DNA of 64,000 bases from an uncultured Acidobacteriia bacterium. GTDB taxonomy: Bacteria > Acidobacteriota > Terriglobia > Bryobacterales > Bryobacteraceae. Position 1 is the first letter of the stretch; each line of letters opens with the position of its first letter. Location: NCBI GenBank assembly GCA_903851195.1, contig CAINNJ010000017.1, forward strand, positions 1 to 64,000, given 5' to 3'. Of this stretch, positions 25,638 through 33,303 are shown piece by piece. The position numbers and the translations under genes are program-made. The notes under the pieces were generated by a model. The model ran no database searches. It saw only the letters and a program-made list of their open reading frames with translations, and was not told the DNA's origin.

Positions 25638-28166
25638 TTAGAGTGCCCGGACAGCCGCCTCGATTTTCGCGGCCAGGGCGGCGTAATCGTCGCCTTCGGG
25701 GTACAGGGCCGGGCCGAATTTTACCCGCGCTCTTCCCGGCGTCGCCATCTTCGCGTCTTTGTGCAGCACCTTTTCCAGATTCTCCAGACGCACGGGAATG
25801 ACCGGCACGCGGAGGCGGGACGCCAGCATGCCGACGCCTGGCTGGAAACGAAGAATCTCGCCATGGTCGGTGCGCTTGCCTTCGGGGAAGATCAGGATCG
25901 AGATGCCGTCGGAGAGCAGTTCTCCCGCGTAGCGAAGCGCCTCCCGCGTTCCGGCTTCGCGCTGGGGCAGGGGGAAGGCCTGGAAGACCAGGGAAGCGAG
26001 CACGAAGTTCAGGCCGCTGGTGAAGCGCTCCGTCTTCGTGTGGCGTTCGGGGTGGAAGTGCGCGTCGAAGAACTCGCGCGCCATGGCGGGCGCGACCCGG
26101 TAGCGCCACTTTGCCGGGAGGGACCAGAAGATCGCGGGCACGTCGAAATGGCTCTGGTGATTGGCGGCGAAGATCACGGGACCGTCGATGGTGGCGAGGT
26201 TTTCGAGACCTTCGGTCCGGATCCACGCAAAGGCGCGGGCGAGCGGAAGGATGAAGCCGGGCAGGGCGACGCGGCGCACCAATCGCGCCGGTGCGGTGCG
26301 GTTCCACTCGGGGAATTCGAAAGTTTCCGCCGTGACGGGCGCGCCGGAAGGCGGCACGCGGGTGAGGTCCGCGACGGTGCGGGCCTGGGCGAATTGTGTT
26401 TCGCCGATGCGGTTGCCGGTGCGCTGCTCGAGTTCCATGAGCAGTTGAATACGGTCGAGCGAACTCAGGCCGAGATCGTCGAGCGAACTGTCGGCGGTGA
26501 TCTGGCGGGCACCGGCATACTTGCGCAGGATGTCTTCCACGGAATCGGATTTGGCCGCGGCGGAAGGCACGGCGATGCCCGCCAGCCAGTTCGAGACCTC
26601 GGTCCGCTTCAGCTTCTTTGTGCCGGAGGTGCGCGGCAGCGTGGCATGCGGCCAGAGGGAGAAGCCGCGCACTCTCTGGTGCGATTCGAGGGACGCGTTG
26701 GCCGCGGCGATGACGGACTCGGGATCGGTGCCCGCATCGAGCACCAGCACCGCGTGTACCTGTTCGCGCGCGCCCTGCTTTGCGGCCACGACGGCGGATT
26801 CCCGGACACCCGGCTGGGCGTTGAGCGCGCGCTCCACGTCTTCGGGGAACACGTTCAGGCCATCCGGCGAAACGATCATTTCCTTGCGGCGGCCGAGGAT
26901 GCGCAGACGTTTGTCGGCATCGAGTTCGCCGATGTCGCCGGTGTGGAGCCAGCCCTCGGCGTCGAGAATGCCGGCATCGGTCTGGCCGTAATAGCCGGGC
27001 GTGACGTTTTCGCCGCGCAGCAGGACTTCGCCTTCGGGTGAGATGCGGATTTCGACGCCGGAAATGGCTTTGCCGACGGTGCCCTTTTTCGTCTCGAACG
27101 GATGATTCAGCGTGGCGACGGGGGCGGTCTCGGTAAGCCCGTAGCCCTGGATGACCACGTAGCCGAGCTTGCGCCAGAACTCCTCCAGTTCCGGATCGAG
27201 AGGGGCGGCGCCCACGACGAAGCTCCAGAATTTCCAGCCGAAGCGTTGGTGCACGCGCCGGTACTGCCACCAGCGGCCATACCATTTGGAACCGCGGGGC
27301 GGCTCCTTCGATTCCGGCACGGCCTGCTGGATTTCATAACGCAGCAGTTCCAGCATTTGCGGCACGCAGACCAGCACGGAGATGCGGCGGCGGTGGATCA
27401 GATGGATGACGTCGCGCGGGCCGTAGCCGGAGGTGAAGTAGACGTCGCCTTCCAGCATGGCGGGAATGAACGCGGCCATCGCCTGGCCGAACATGTGGCT
27501 CAGGGGCAGAAGATTCAGGAAACGAATGGGCTTGAACGGGCCCATGTATTTGCGGTATTTATCAATGCCGTGGTCGATGGGCTTCAGGTTTGCGAGGATG
27601 TTGCGGTGCGTGATGGTGACGCCTTTGGGGTCGCCGGTGGCGCCGGAGGTGAACAGGATCTCGGCCAGTTCGGCGGGTTCGGCGGGCGCGAAAGGTTGGG
27701 TATCGCCGGTGCCTTCGAGGGCGCTGCGCAGCGGCCAGACCGGGCAGGGCAGGGCGGCAGGAGGCTGCAGGCCCTCGCCCAGCAGCAGCGCTTTCGCCGC
27801 TACGATTCCGGCGATCCGTTCCACCACGCTGCCGGAAGAGCGGAAATCGATGGGCACCGCGACCACGCCTTCGAGCAGGCAGCCCCAGAGCGCGACGATC
27901 CACTCCGGGCGGTTCTCGCCCCAGAAGAGGACGCGGTCGCCCTTCGCGATGTCCGCCGTTCGCAGGCGCGCGGCGAAGGCCGAGGCCAGGCGCGCGGTTT
28001 CCGCATAGGTGAGGCGTCCGGCGGCCAGATCGCCTTCGTAATGCAGGTAGTCGCCGCGGTTGTTACTCCAGAGGGCGAAGAAGGCGGCGAGGGATGGAGG
28101 GTTGCCGATCAATCCACGTGCCGGGTACTGAGGAAGTGATGCACACCAGCAAGTATAATCGGCCAT
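25638..28166 (-). CDS. AMP-ligase / acyl-carrier / acyltransferase fusion
   Basis: The protein has about 842 residues and three parts. First, an acyl-adenylating domain (to about 540) with FTSGATGDPKGVTITHRN, GYGLTETAP and LHTGDIGELD. Second, an acyl-carrier domain (about 545-620) whose DDLGLSSLDR carries the likely phosphopantetheine Ser. Third, a PlsC-type acyltransferase with NHQSHFD (the HX4D site, near 672) and FPEGKRTD (near 758). It would activate a fatty acid, hold it on its own carrier and pass it to a lipid acceptor. The start is unsure: ATG 28166 overlaps the divergent transporter gene; TTG 28112 and ATG 28193 are alternatives. Acceptor unknown. Confidence 0.85.
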   Translation of the reverse strand: MADYTCWCASLPQYPARGLIGNPPSLAAFFALWSNNRGDYLHYEGDLAAGRLTYAETARLASAFAARLRTADIAKGDRVLFWGENRPEWIVALWGCLLEGVVAVPIDFRSSGSVVERIAGIVAAKALLLGEGLQPPAALPCPVWPLRSALEGTGDTQPFAPAEPAELAEILFTSGATGDPKGVTITHRNILANLKPIDHGIDKYRKYMGPFKPIRFLNLLPLSHMFGQAMAAFIPAMLEGDVYFTSGYGPRDVIHLIHRRRISVLVCVPQMLELLRYEIQQAVPESKEPPRGSKWYGRWWQYRRVHQRFGWKFWSFVVGAAPLDPELEEFWRKLGYVVIQGYGLTETAPVATLNHPFETKKGTVGKAISGVEIRISPEGEVLLRGENVTPGYYGQTDAGILDAEGWLHTGDIGELDADKRLRILGRRKEMIVSPDGLNVFPEDVERALNAQPGVRESAVVAAKQGAREQVHAVLVLDAGTDPESVIAAANASLESHQRVRGFSLWPHATLPRTSGTKKLKRTEVSNWLAGIAVPSAAAKSDSVEDILRKYAGARQITADSSLDDLGLSSLDRIQLLMELEQRTGNRIGETQFAQARTVADLTRVPPSGAPVTAETFEFPEWNRTAPARLVRRVALPGFILPLARAFAWIRTEGLENLATIDGPVIFAANHQSHFDVPAIFWSLPAKWRYRVAPAMAREFFDAHFHPERHTKTERFTSGLNFVLASLVFQAFPLPQREAGTREALRYAGELLSDGISILIFPEGKRTDHGEILRFQPGVGMLASRLRVPVIPVRLENLEKVLHKDAKMATPGRARVKFGPALYPEGDDYAALAAKIEAAVRAL

Positions 28167-29671
28167 TGGTTGTTTCGAAGGCTGTTGCCGCACCCCTGCT
28201 GGAAGCTCACGGAATCGGAAAACGCTATGGCGGCGTGCGCGCGCTGCGGCAGGTCTCGTTCGATCTGCGCGCGGGCGAAGTGCATGCGCTGGTGGGCGAA
28301 AACGGGGCGGGGAAAAGCACGCTGATTCGTGTGCTGACGGGGGCCGTGCAGCCGGATGAAGGCGTGGTGCGACTGGATGGCCGCGTGATCGAACACAACA
28401 GCCCGCACCGTTCGCGCGCGCTGGGCATCGCGGCCATTTATCAGCAGCCGGCGATTTTTCCGGATCTCACGGTGGCGGAGAATATCGCGCTGGTGAATGA
28501 GCCGGGCGGGCTGGCGAGGCGCATCGACCGGGGGGCGCGGCGCGCGCAGGCGAAGGAACTGCTGCGGGCGATCGGCGCGGAGATCGATCCCGAACGCGAG
28601 GCGGGCCGCCTGAGCATGCCCGAACAGCAACTGGTGGAGATTGCCAAAGCGCTGGGCGGCAATGTGCGCGTGCTGGTGCTGGATGAGCCGACTGCGTCGC
28701 TGACGGAGCGGGAGACCGAGAAGCTGTTCGGCATTCTTCAGCAACTGCGGGAGCGCGGCGCGGGCATCATTTACATTTCTCATCGTCTGGAAGAACTGGG
28801 CCGGATCGCGGACCGGATCACGGTGCTGCGCGACGGTGAAACCATGGGGACGCGACAGGCGGCGGACACGGATGTGCGCACGCTGATCCGGCTGATGGCG
28901 GGGCGGGAACTCTCGGCGGTGTTTCCGAAACGCGCGGTGAAGATCGGCGAGACGGTGCTGGACGTTCGCGGGCTGACGAGCGCGGCGGCGGGTATTCGCG
29001 ATGTTTCCCTGCAGGTGCGCGCGGGCGAGATTCTGGGCGTGGCGGGACTGGTGGGCGCGGGCCGGACGCAACTGGCGGAAACGCTGTTCGGTTTGACTCC
29101 CGCGGACAGCGGCAGCATCCGCGTGGCGGGCAGTGAGGCAAGGATTCAGAAGCCGGAAGACGCCATTCGGGCCGGTATCGCGTATGTGCCGGAGGATCGC
29201 AGGCGGCATGGCGTGGTGGCCGAACTGCCGGTTCGCGCCAATGCGACGCTGGCGATTCTGCAGCGCATCGCGAAGGGCGGGTTGCTGCAGAGCGCGGCGG
29301 AGAACGCGCTGGCCGAGACGTGGGTCTCCCGGCTGGGCGTGAAGACGGACGGGATCGATGCGCCGGTGTCGTCGTTATCGGGCGGCAATCAGCAGAAGGT
29401 CGCGATCGCCCGCTGGATCGCCACCGAGCCACGGGTGCTGATTCTGGACGAGCCCACGCAGGGGATCGACGTGGGCGCAAAGGCGGAATGCCATCGCATC
29501 ATGTGCGATCTGGCGGAGGCGGGGCTGGCGATCGTGATGATTTCGTCGGAACTGGCGGAGATTCTGGGGATGAGCGACCGGGTGGCGGTGATGCGCGGCG
29601 GGCGTGTCACGGGCGTGATGGACCGCGCGGCGGCGACGGCGGAATCGATTCTGGAACTGGCGCTGGGGTGA
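28139..29671 (+). CDS. Sugar ABC transporter ATPase with two ABC domains (RhaT/RbsA type)
   Basis: The 510-residue protein contains two nucleotide-binding domains. The first has Walker A GENGAGKST (near 56), the QQ-type signature LSMPEQQLVEIAKAL and Walker B VLVLDEPTAS. The second has a degenerate Walker A (GLVGAGRTQ), as is normal for RbsA/MglA/RhaT, and an intact LSGGNQQKVAIARW. It powers import by two permeases and a binding protein encoded directly downstream. ATG at 28139 has GAGGAAG just before it. The binding protein resembles the rhamnose/AI-2 group, so rhamnose or a related deoxy sugar is a reasonable substrate guess. Confidence 0.9.
   Translation: MHTSKYNRPLVVSKAVAAPLLEAHGIGKRYGGVRALRQVSFDLRAGEVHALVGENGAGKSTLIRVLTGAVQPDEGVVRLDGRVIEHNSPHRSRALGIAAIYQQPAIFPDLTVAENIALVNEPGGLARRIDRGARRAQAKELLRAIGAEIDPEREAGRLSMPEQQLVEIAKALGGNVRVLVLDEPTASLTERETEKLFGILQQLRERGAGIIYISHRLEELGRIADRITVLRDGETMGTRQAADTDVRTLIRLMAGRELSAVFPKRAVKIGETVLDVRGLTSAAAGIRDVSLQVRAGEILGVAGLVGAGRTQLAETLFGLTPADSGSIRVAGSEARIQKPEDAIRAGIAYVPEDRRRHGVVAELPVRANATLAILQRIAKGGLLQSAAENALAETWVSRLGVKTDGIDAPVSSLSGGNQQKVAIARWIATEPRVLILDEPTQGIDVGAKAECHRIMCDLAEAGLAIVMISSELAEILGMSDRVAVMRGGRVTGVMDRAAATAESILELALG
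28152..28159. promoter_or_regulatory. Overlapping divergent -10-like element
   Basis: AGTATAAT reads TATAAT on the plus strand (28154-28159) and, as ATTATACT, TATACT on the minus strand (28157-28152). No good -35 is seen for either. If it is used, the ATG choices at 28139 (plus) and 28166 (minus) would be upstream of their transcripts, so it also bears on the starts. Confidence 0.25.
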
Positions 29672-29673
29672 CC

Positions 29674-30621
29674 ATGAACGCCATGAGACAGCGCGCCGTT
29701 GCGATCGCGATTTTCTGGGCTGTTTTGCTGGCCGTGCTGGCCTGGCGCGCGCCGGGCTTTTTCGCGGGTTCGAATATCCGGGATATTGCCGTGATCAATG
29801 CTCCCGCGCTGATTATTGCGCTGGGGATGACGGTGGTGATTCTCGCGGGTGAGATCGATGTGTCGGTGGGTTCGCAGTTCGCGGTGGCGAGCGTGGTGGC
29901 GGGTTTGCTGGCGAAAGCGGGAGTGCCTTTGCCTTTCGTCGCGCTGCTGACGGCTGGGGCGGGCGCGGTGATGGGCGGGATCAATGGCGCGCTGGTGACC
30001 TGGCTGGGCGTGCCTTCGATTGTGGCGACGCTGGCGGCCATGGCGTTCTGGCGCGAGTTGCTGCGCTGGTTCACGCAGGGAGCGTGGGTGCAGGGTCTGC
30101 CGGCCGGGTTCCAGTGGATGGGGTTCGGGCAAGCGCAGGGCGAACTGGCGATTCTGGTCTGTGCGGCGCTGCTGTTCGGCGTCATGGTCTGGGCGCTGCG
30201 CAATGTGCAGGCGGGACGCGCGGTGTATGCGGTGGGTTCGCAGCGGGAATCGGCGCGGCTGGCGGGAATTCCGGTTTCCGCTGTGTCGTTCGGCGTGTTC
30301 ACGTTGCTGGGCGCGCTGACGGGGATCGCGGCACTGCTCGATTCGGTGCGGTTTTCGGAGATTCAGAGCGGCGCGGGCGCGGGGCTGGAACTGAAGGCGA
30401 TCTCGGCGGTGGTGATCGGCGGGACGTCAATTACGGGCGGACGAGGGAACACCTGGGGCACGCTGCTGGGGGCGAGCGTGCTCGCGGTGATCGCCCCGGC
30501 GCTGACGTTTTTGGGGATCAATGCGTTCTGGGAGAAGGCGATTCAGGGCGCGATTATTCTGGGCGCTATCGTGCTGGAGCGCGTGACCACGTCGCGGAAG
30601 ATGAAGGCCCATGCGCGTTGA
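29674..30621 (+). CDS. Sugar ABC transporter permease (first subunit)
   Basis: The 315-residue membrane protein of the RbsC/AraH family has about ten hydrophobic segments. Typical stretches are LGMTVVILAGEIDVSVG near 48 and the EAA-like cytoplasmic region AISAVVIGGTSITGGRGNTWGT near 250. It starts two bases after the ATPase stop and overlaps the next gene by 11 bases. It forms a pore with the permease half of the fused protein that follows. A longer in-frame extension back to 29320 runs through the ATPase gene and is not real. Confidence 0.9.
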   Translation: MNAMRQRAVAIAIFWAVLLAVLAWRAPGFFAGSNIRDIAVINAPALIIALGMTVVILAGEIDVSVGSQFAVASVVAGLLAKAGVPLPFVALLTAGAGAVMGGINGALVTWLGVPSIVATLAAMAFWRELLRWFTQGAWVQGLPAGFQWMGFGQAQGELAILVCAALLFGVMVWALRNVQAGRAVYAVGSQRESARLAGIPVSAVSFGVFTLLGALTGIAALLDSVRFSEIQSGAGAGLELKAISAVVIGGTSITGGRGNTWGTLLGASVLAVIAPALTFLGINAFWEKAIQGAIILGAIVLERVTTSRKMKAHAR

Positions 30622-32641
30622 AAACCGGGCCGGGAGCGAACGGGCGCTTGCATTTTTGATCGTGCTCGAAGTGGCGGTCTTCGCGTTCACGGGGCCGAAC
30701 TTTTTTTCCGCCGCGAATGCGTTCGAAGTCGTCCGGCTTGGCGTCGAACTCGGCCTGCTCGCGCTGGCGCTGACGCCGGTGATCGTGAGTGGCGGCATCG
30801 ATCTTTCGGTGGGCAGCATGATGGGCCTCTGCGCCGTGGTGTTCGGTTATCTCTGGCGGGATCTGCATCTGCCCATCGCGGCCGCGGCGGCTTGTACCTT
30901 GTTGGCCGGACTGCTGGGCGGAGCGCTCAACGCTCTGGTGATCACACGTTTCGGCGGCGCGCCGCTCATTGTCACGCTGGGCACGTACTCGCTTTTTCGC
31001 GGCATCGCGGAAGGGCTGACGCGCGGGGTGGATAATTTCTCGCAGTTTCCGCCGGGATTTCTGTATTTGGGGCAGGGCTATCTGGGCGGCCTAGTGCCCG
31101 CGCAGACACCACTGTTCCTGCTGTTCGCGGCGTTCTACTGGCTGCTGCTGCACCGCAGCATCTATGGCCGCGCGCTGCGGGCGATCGGCTTTGCGTCCGA
31201 CGGCGCGCGTTGGGCGGGCATTCCGGTGAACCGCCGGCTGGCGCTGGTGTACACGCTTTCCGGTTTCACGGCCGCGGTGGCGTCGCTGATCTATGTCGCG
31301 CATCTGGGGCAGGCGCGGTCCGACGCGGGCACCGGTTATGAACTGCTGGCGATCACGGCCGTGGTGCTGGGCGGGACGGAGATCATGGGCGGCCGGGGCA
31401 GCATCTGGGGCACGCTGCTCGGTCTGGGCGCCATTGTGGTGCTGCAAAACGGACTCCGCGTTTCCGCGTTTCCGGCGGAACTGGCGGGCATTCTGACCAG
31501 CGCGATTCTGGTGTCGACAATCGCCATCGGACGGCGGTCGGTCGGACGCGCGGCAGCGGGTACCGCTGTTACACAGGAAGATGGCACGGAGGAAGAGGAA
31601 ATGAAGAATTCACAACTGGCGGTGCTGAGCGCCGTGATCCTCGCGGGCTCGCTGATTGTGGCGGGCAGCAACTGGTGGCTGGTGCAGTCGGTGCGGCCCG
31701 CGGCTTCGGGAGGCGCGGGATCGGCCGTTCCGGCGAAGCGCCTGACACTCGCGGTGATGCCGAAGGCCAAGGGCGATCCGTATTTCGTCAGTTGCCGCGC
31801 GGGGGCTGAAGAGGCCGCGAAACAGATCGGGGCGGACCTGATCTGGGACGGTCCCACCGACCTCGATCCGGCCAAGCAGAACGAAGTGGTGGAGGCCTGG
31901 ATCACGCGCGGGGTGGATGCGATTTCCGTGGCGGTGGTGAATGCGCCGGGGCTTTCCACGGTGCTGCGTAAAGCGCGCGCGAAGGGAATCAAAGTGCTGA
32001 CGTGGGACGCCGACGCGCAGCCGGACGCGCGCGATTTCTTCGTCAACCAGGCGACTCCGCAGGGGATCGGCGATACGCTCGCCGACGAGGCCAACCGCAT
32101 TATGGGTGGCGAGGGCGATTTCGCCATCATCACCGGCGCGCTGACGGCGGCGAATCAGAACGAGTGGATTAAGTTCATTAAAGCCCGCGTGGCCGCGAAG
32201 TACCCGAAGCTGAATCTCATCACCATCCGCCCCAGTGACGACGACCGGAACCGGGCGTTTTCCGAAGCGCAGACGCTGATGAAGGTGTATCCGAAGATGA
32301 AGCTGATTATGGCGATTTCCGCGCCTGCCGTGCCCGGGGCGGCCGAAGCCGTGAAGCAGTCCGGACGCCAGGATGTGAAGGTCACCGGCCTCTCGCTGCC
32401 GAATATGTGCAAGCCGTATGTGAAAGCGGGGATCGCGGAATCCGTGGTGTTGTGGAACACGGGGAATCTGGGGTATCTGGTGGTGCAGGCGTCGAAGATG
32501 GCAGTGGACGGCACGCTGAGGCCGGGCGCGACGTCGATCGACGCCGGGCGTTTGGGCAGGATCGGGATCGATGGCGATCAGGTGGTGCTCGGCAAGCCGC
32601 TGGTGTTCACGAAGGCCAATATCGACCAGTACGATTTCTGA
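30611..32641 (+). CDS. Permease fused to sugar-binding protein (RhaQ-RhaS type)
   Basis: One uninterrupted frame of 676 residues holds two usually separate proteins. Residues 1 to about 315 are a second RbsC-like permease (VIVSGGIDLSVGSMMGL near 57; VVLGGTEIMGGRGSIWGT near 255). After an acidic linker (TEEEE) a hydrophobic anchor follows at about 335-357. Then comes a periplasmic-binding-protein fold (LTLAVMPKAKGDPYF, VEAWITRGVDAISVAV, FAIITGALTAANQNEW, DGTLRPG) of the rhamnose/autoinducer-2 group. Met331 is an in-frame ATG at 31601 with GGAGG eight bases upstream, so a separate binding protein may also be made. Either reading, fusion or two overlapping products, is possible. Confidence 0.85.
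   Translation: MRVENRAGSERALAFLIVLEVAVFAFTGPNFFSAANAFEVVRLGVELGLLALALTPVIVSGGIDLSVGSMMGLCAVVFGYLWRDLHLPIAAAAACTLLAGLLGGALNALVITRFGGAPLIVTLGTYSLFRGIAEGLTRGVDNFSQFPPGFLYLGQGYLGGLVPAQTPLFLLFAAFYWLLLHRSIYGRALRAIGFASDGARWAGIPVNRRLALVYTLSGFTAAVASLIYVAHLGQARSDAGTGYELLAITAVVLGGTEIMGGRGSIWGTLLGLGAIVVLQNGLRVSAFPAELAGILTSAILVSTIAIGRRSVGRAAAGTAVTQEDGTEEEEMKNSQLAVLSAVILAGSLIVAGSNWWLVQSVRPAASGGAGSAVPAKRLTLAVMPKAKGDPYFVSCRAGAEEAAKQIGADLIWDGPTDLDPAKQNEVVEAWITRGVDAISVAVVNAPGLSTVLRKARAKGIKVLTWDADAQPDARDFFVNQATPQGIGDTLADEANRIMGGEGDFAIITGALTAANQNEWIKFIKARVAAKYPKLNLITIRPSDDDRNRAFSEAQTLMKVYPKMKLIMAISAPAVPGAAEAVKQSGRQDVKVTGLSLPNMCKPYVKAGIAESVVLWNTGNLGYLVVQASKMAVDGTLRPGATSIDAGRLGRIGIDGDQVVLGKPLVFTKANIDQYDF
31588..31603 (+). 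promoter_or_regulatory. Internal ribosome-binding site and ATG for the binding protein
   Basis: GGAGG at 31588-31592, eight bases before ATG at 31601, is as strong a Shine-Dalgarno site as any in the window. The ATG is in frame with the upstream permease and there is no stop between them. The bases also encode the Glu-rich linker of the fusion. Confidence 0.7.
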
Positions 32642-32644
32642 AGC

Positions 32645-33301
32645 TCAGGCGGGCCGGCCGCCCCTGGCCCGCTTCACAATCGCCTGAAAACGATGCGTCA
32701 GTTCGCCGATCCACTGGCGGTCGCGATTGGCCACCGCCTCCGGGGGAATGAGTTCTTCCCGAATTCCCAGCGCCACGGCGCCGGCGCGGATAAAATCCCC
32801 CGCGGTCTGCTGGTTGACGCCGCCCGAAGCGATCATCGGGACATTCGGGAACGGCGCTTTCAAGGCGCGGATATAGCTGGGGCCGCCCACGGGAGCGCAC
32901 GGAAACACCTTCACGAAATCGGCGCCGGCCTTCCAGGACATCATGACTTCGGTGGGTGTGAGCGCGCCGGGGATCACCGTGACGTTGCGCTTCACGCCGA
33001 ACTCCAGCACGGAAGGCTCGAAGCCGGGGCTGGTGAGGAACGCCGCGCCGGCATCGAGGCAAGCAGCGGCGGTATCAACATCAAGGACGGTACCCGCCCC
33101 GACCAGCAGGTCCGGATGGCTCTTCCGCAGTTGTTTGATGACGTCGGTGGCGCCGGGCACGGTCATCGTCAGTTCGAGAACGTGCAGCCCGCCTTTGAAG
33201 ACGGTCTCCGCCGCGAATAAAGCTTCTTCCGCGGAATGAACGCGGATCGCCGGCACAATTCCGGTCAGTTCTATCGCCGCCCGAACGGCCTCGCGGGTCA
33301 T
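32645..33301 (-). CDS. eda: Eda-type 2-keto-3-deoxy-phosphogluconate aldolase
   Basis: The 218-residue class I aldolase is of the KDPG/KHG type. Visible marks are IVPAIRV near residue 16, LELTMTVPGA near 42, GAGTVLD near 67, PGALTPTEVMMSWKAGADFVKVFPCAPVGG near 112-141 (Schiff-base Lys in VKVFP), and IASGGV near 160. It splits KDPG, a KDPG analogue or 4-hydroxy-2-oxoglutarate to pyruvate. ATG at 33301 lies only two bases after the efflux pump stop, so it is probably co-transcribed with the metal pump, an odd pairing. The 3' end contains a hairpin that may terminate the convergent sugar operon, three bases away. Confidence 0.87.
   Translation of the reverse strand: MTREAVRAAIELTGIVPAIRVHSAEEALFAAETVFKGGLHVLELTMTVPGATDVIKQLRKSHPDLLVGAGTVLDVDTAAACLDAGAAFLTSPGFEPSVLEFGVKRNVTVIPGALTPTEVMMSWKAGADFVKVFPCAPVGGPSYIRALKAPFPNVPMIASGGVNQQTAGDFIRAGAVALGIREELIPPEAVANRDRQWIGELTHRFQAIVKRARGGRPA
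32649..32672 (+). terminator. Hairpin after the sugar-transport operon, inside the aldolase 3' end
   Basis: GCGGGCC at 32649-32655 pairs with GGCCCGC at 32666-32672 (extendable by a G-T and an A-T pair). It begins seven bases after the fused transporter's stop. On the other strand it encodes the aldolase tail RARGGRPA. There is no T-run. Confidence 0.45.
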
Positions 33302-33303
33302 CT

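Noticed and set aside
25573-27285. Open frame of 570 codons on the minus strand within the AMP-ligase gene
   Set aside because: It is a frame-shifted copy of the real coding strand. The true frame contains all three catalytic motif sets without interruption, so no frameshift is needed.
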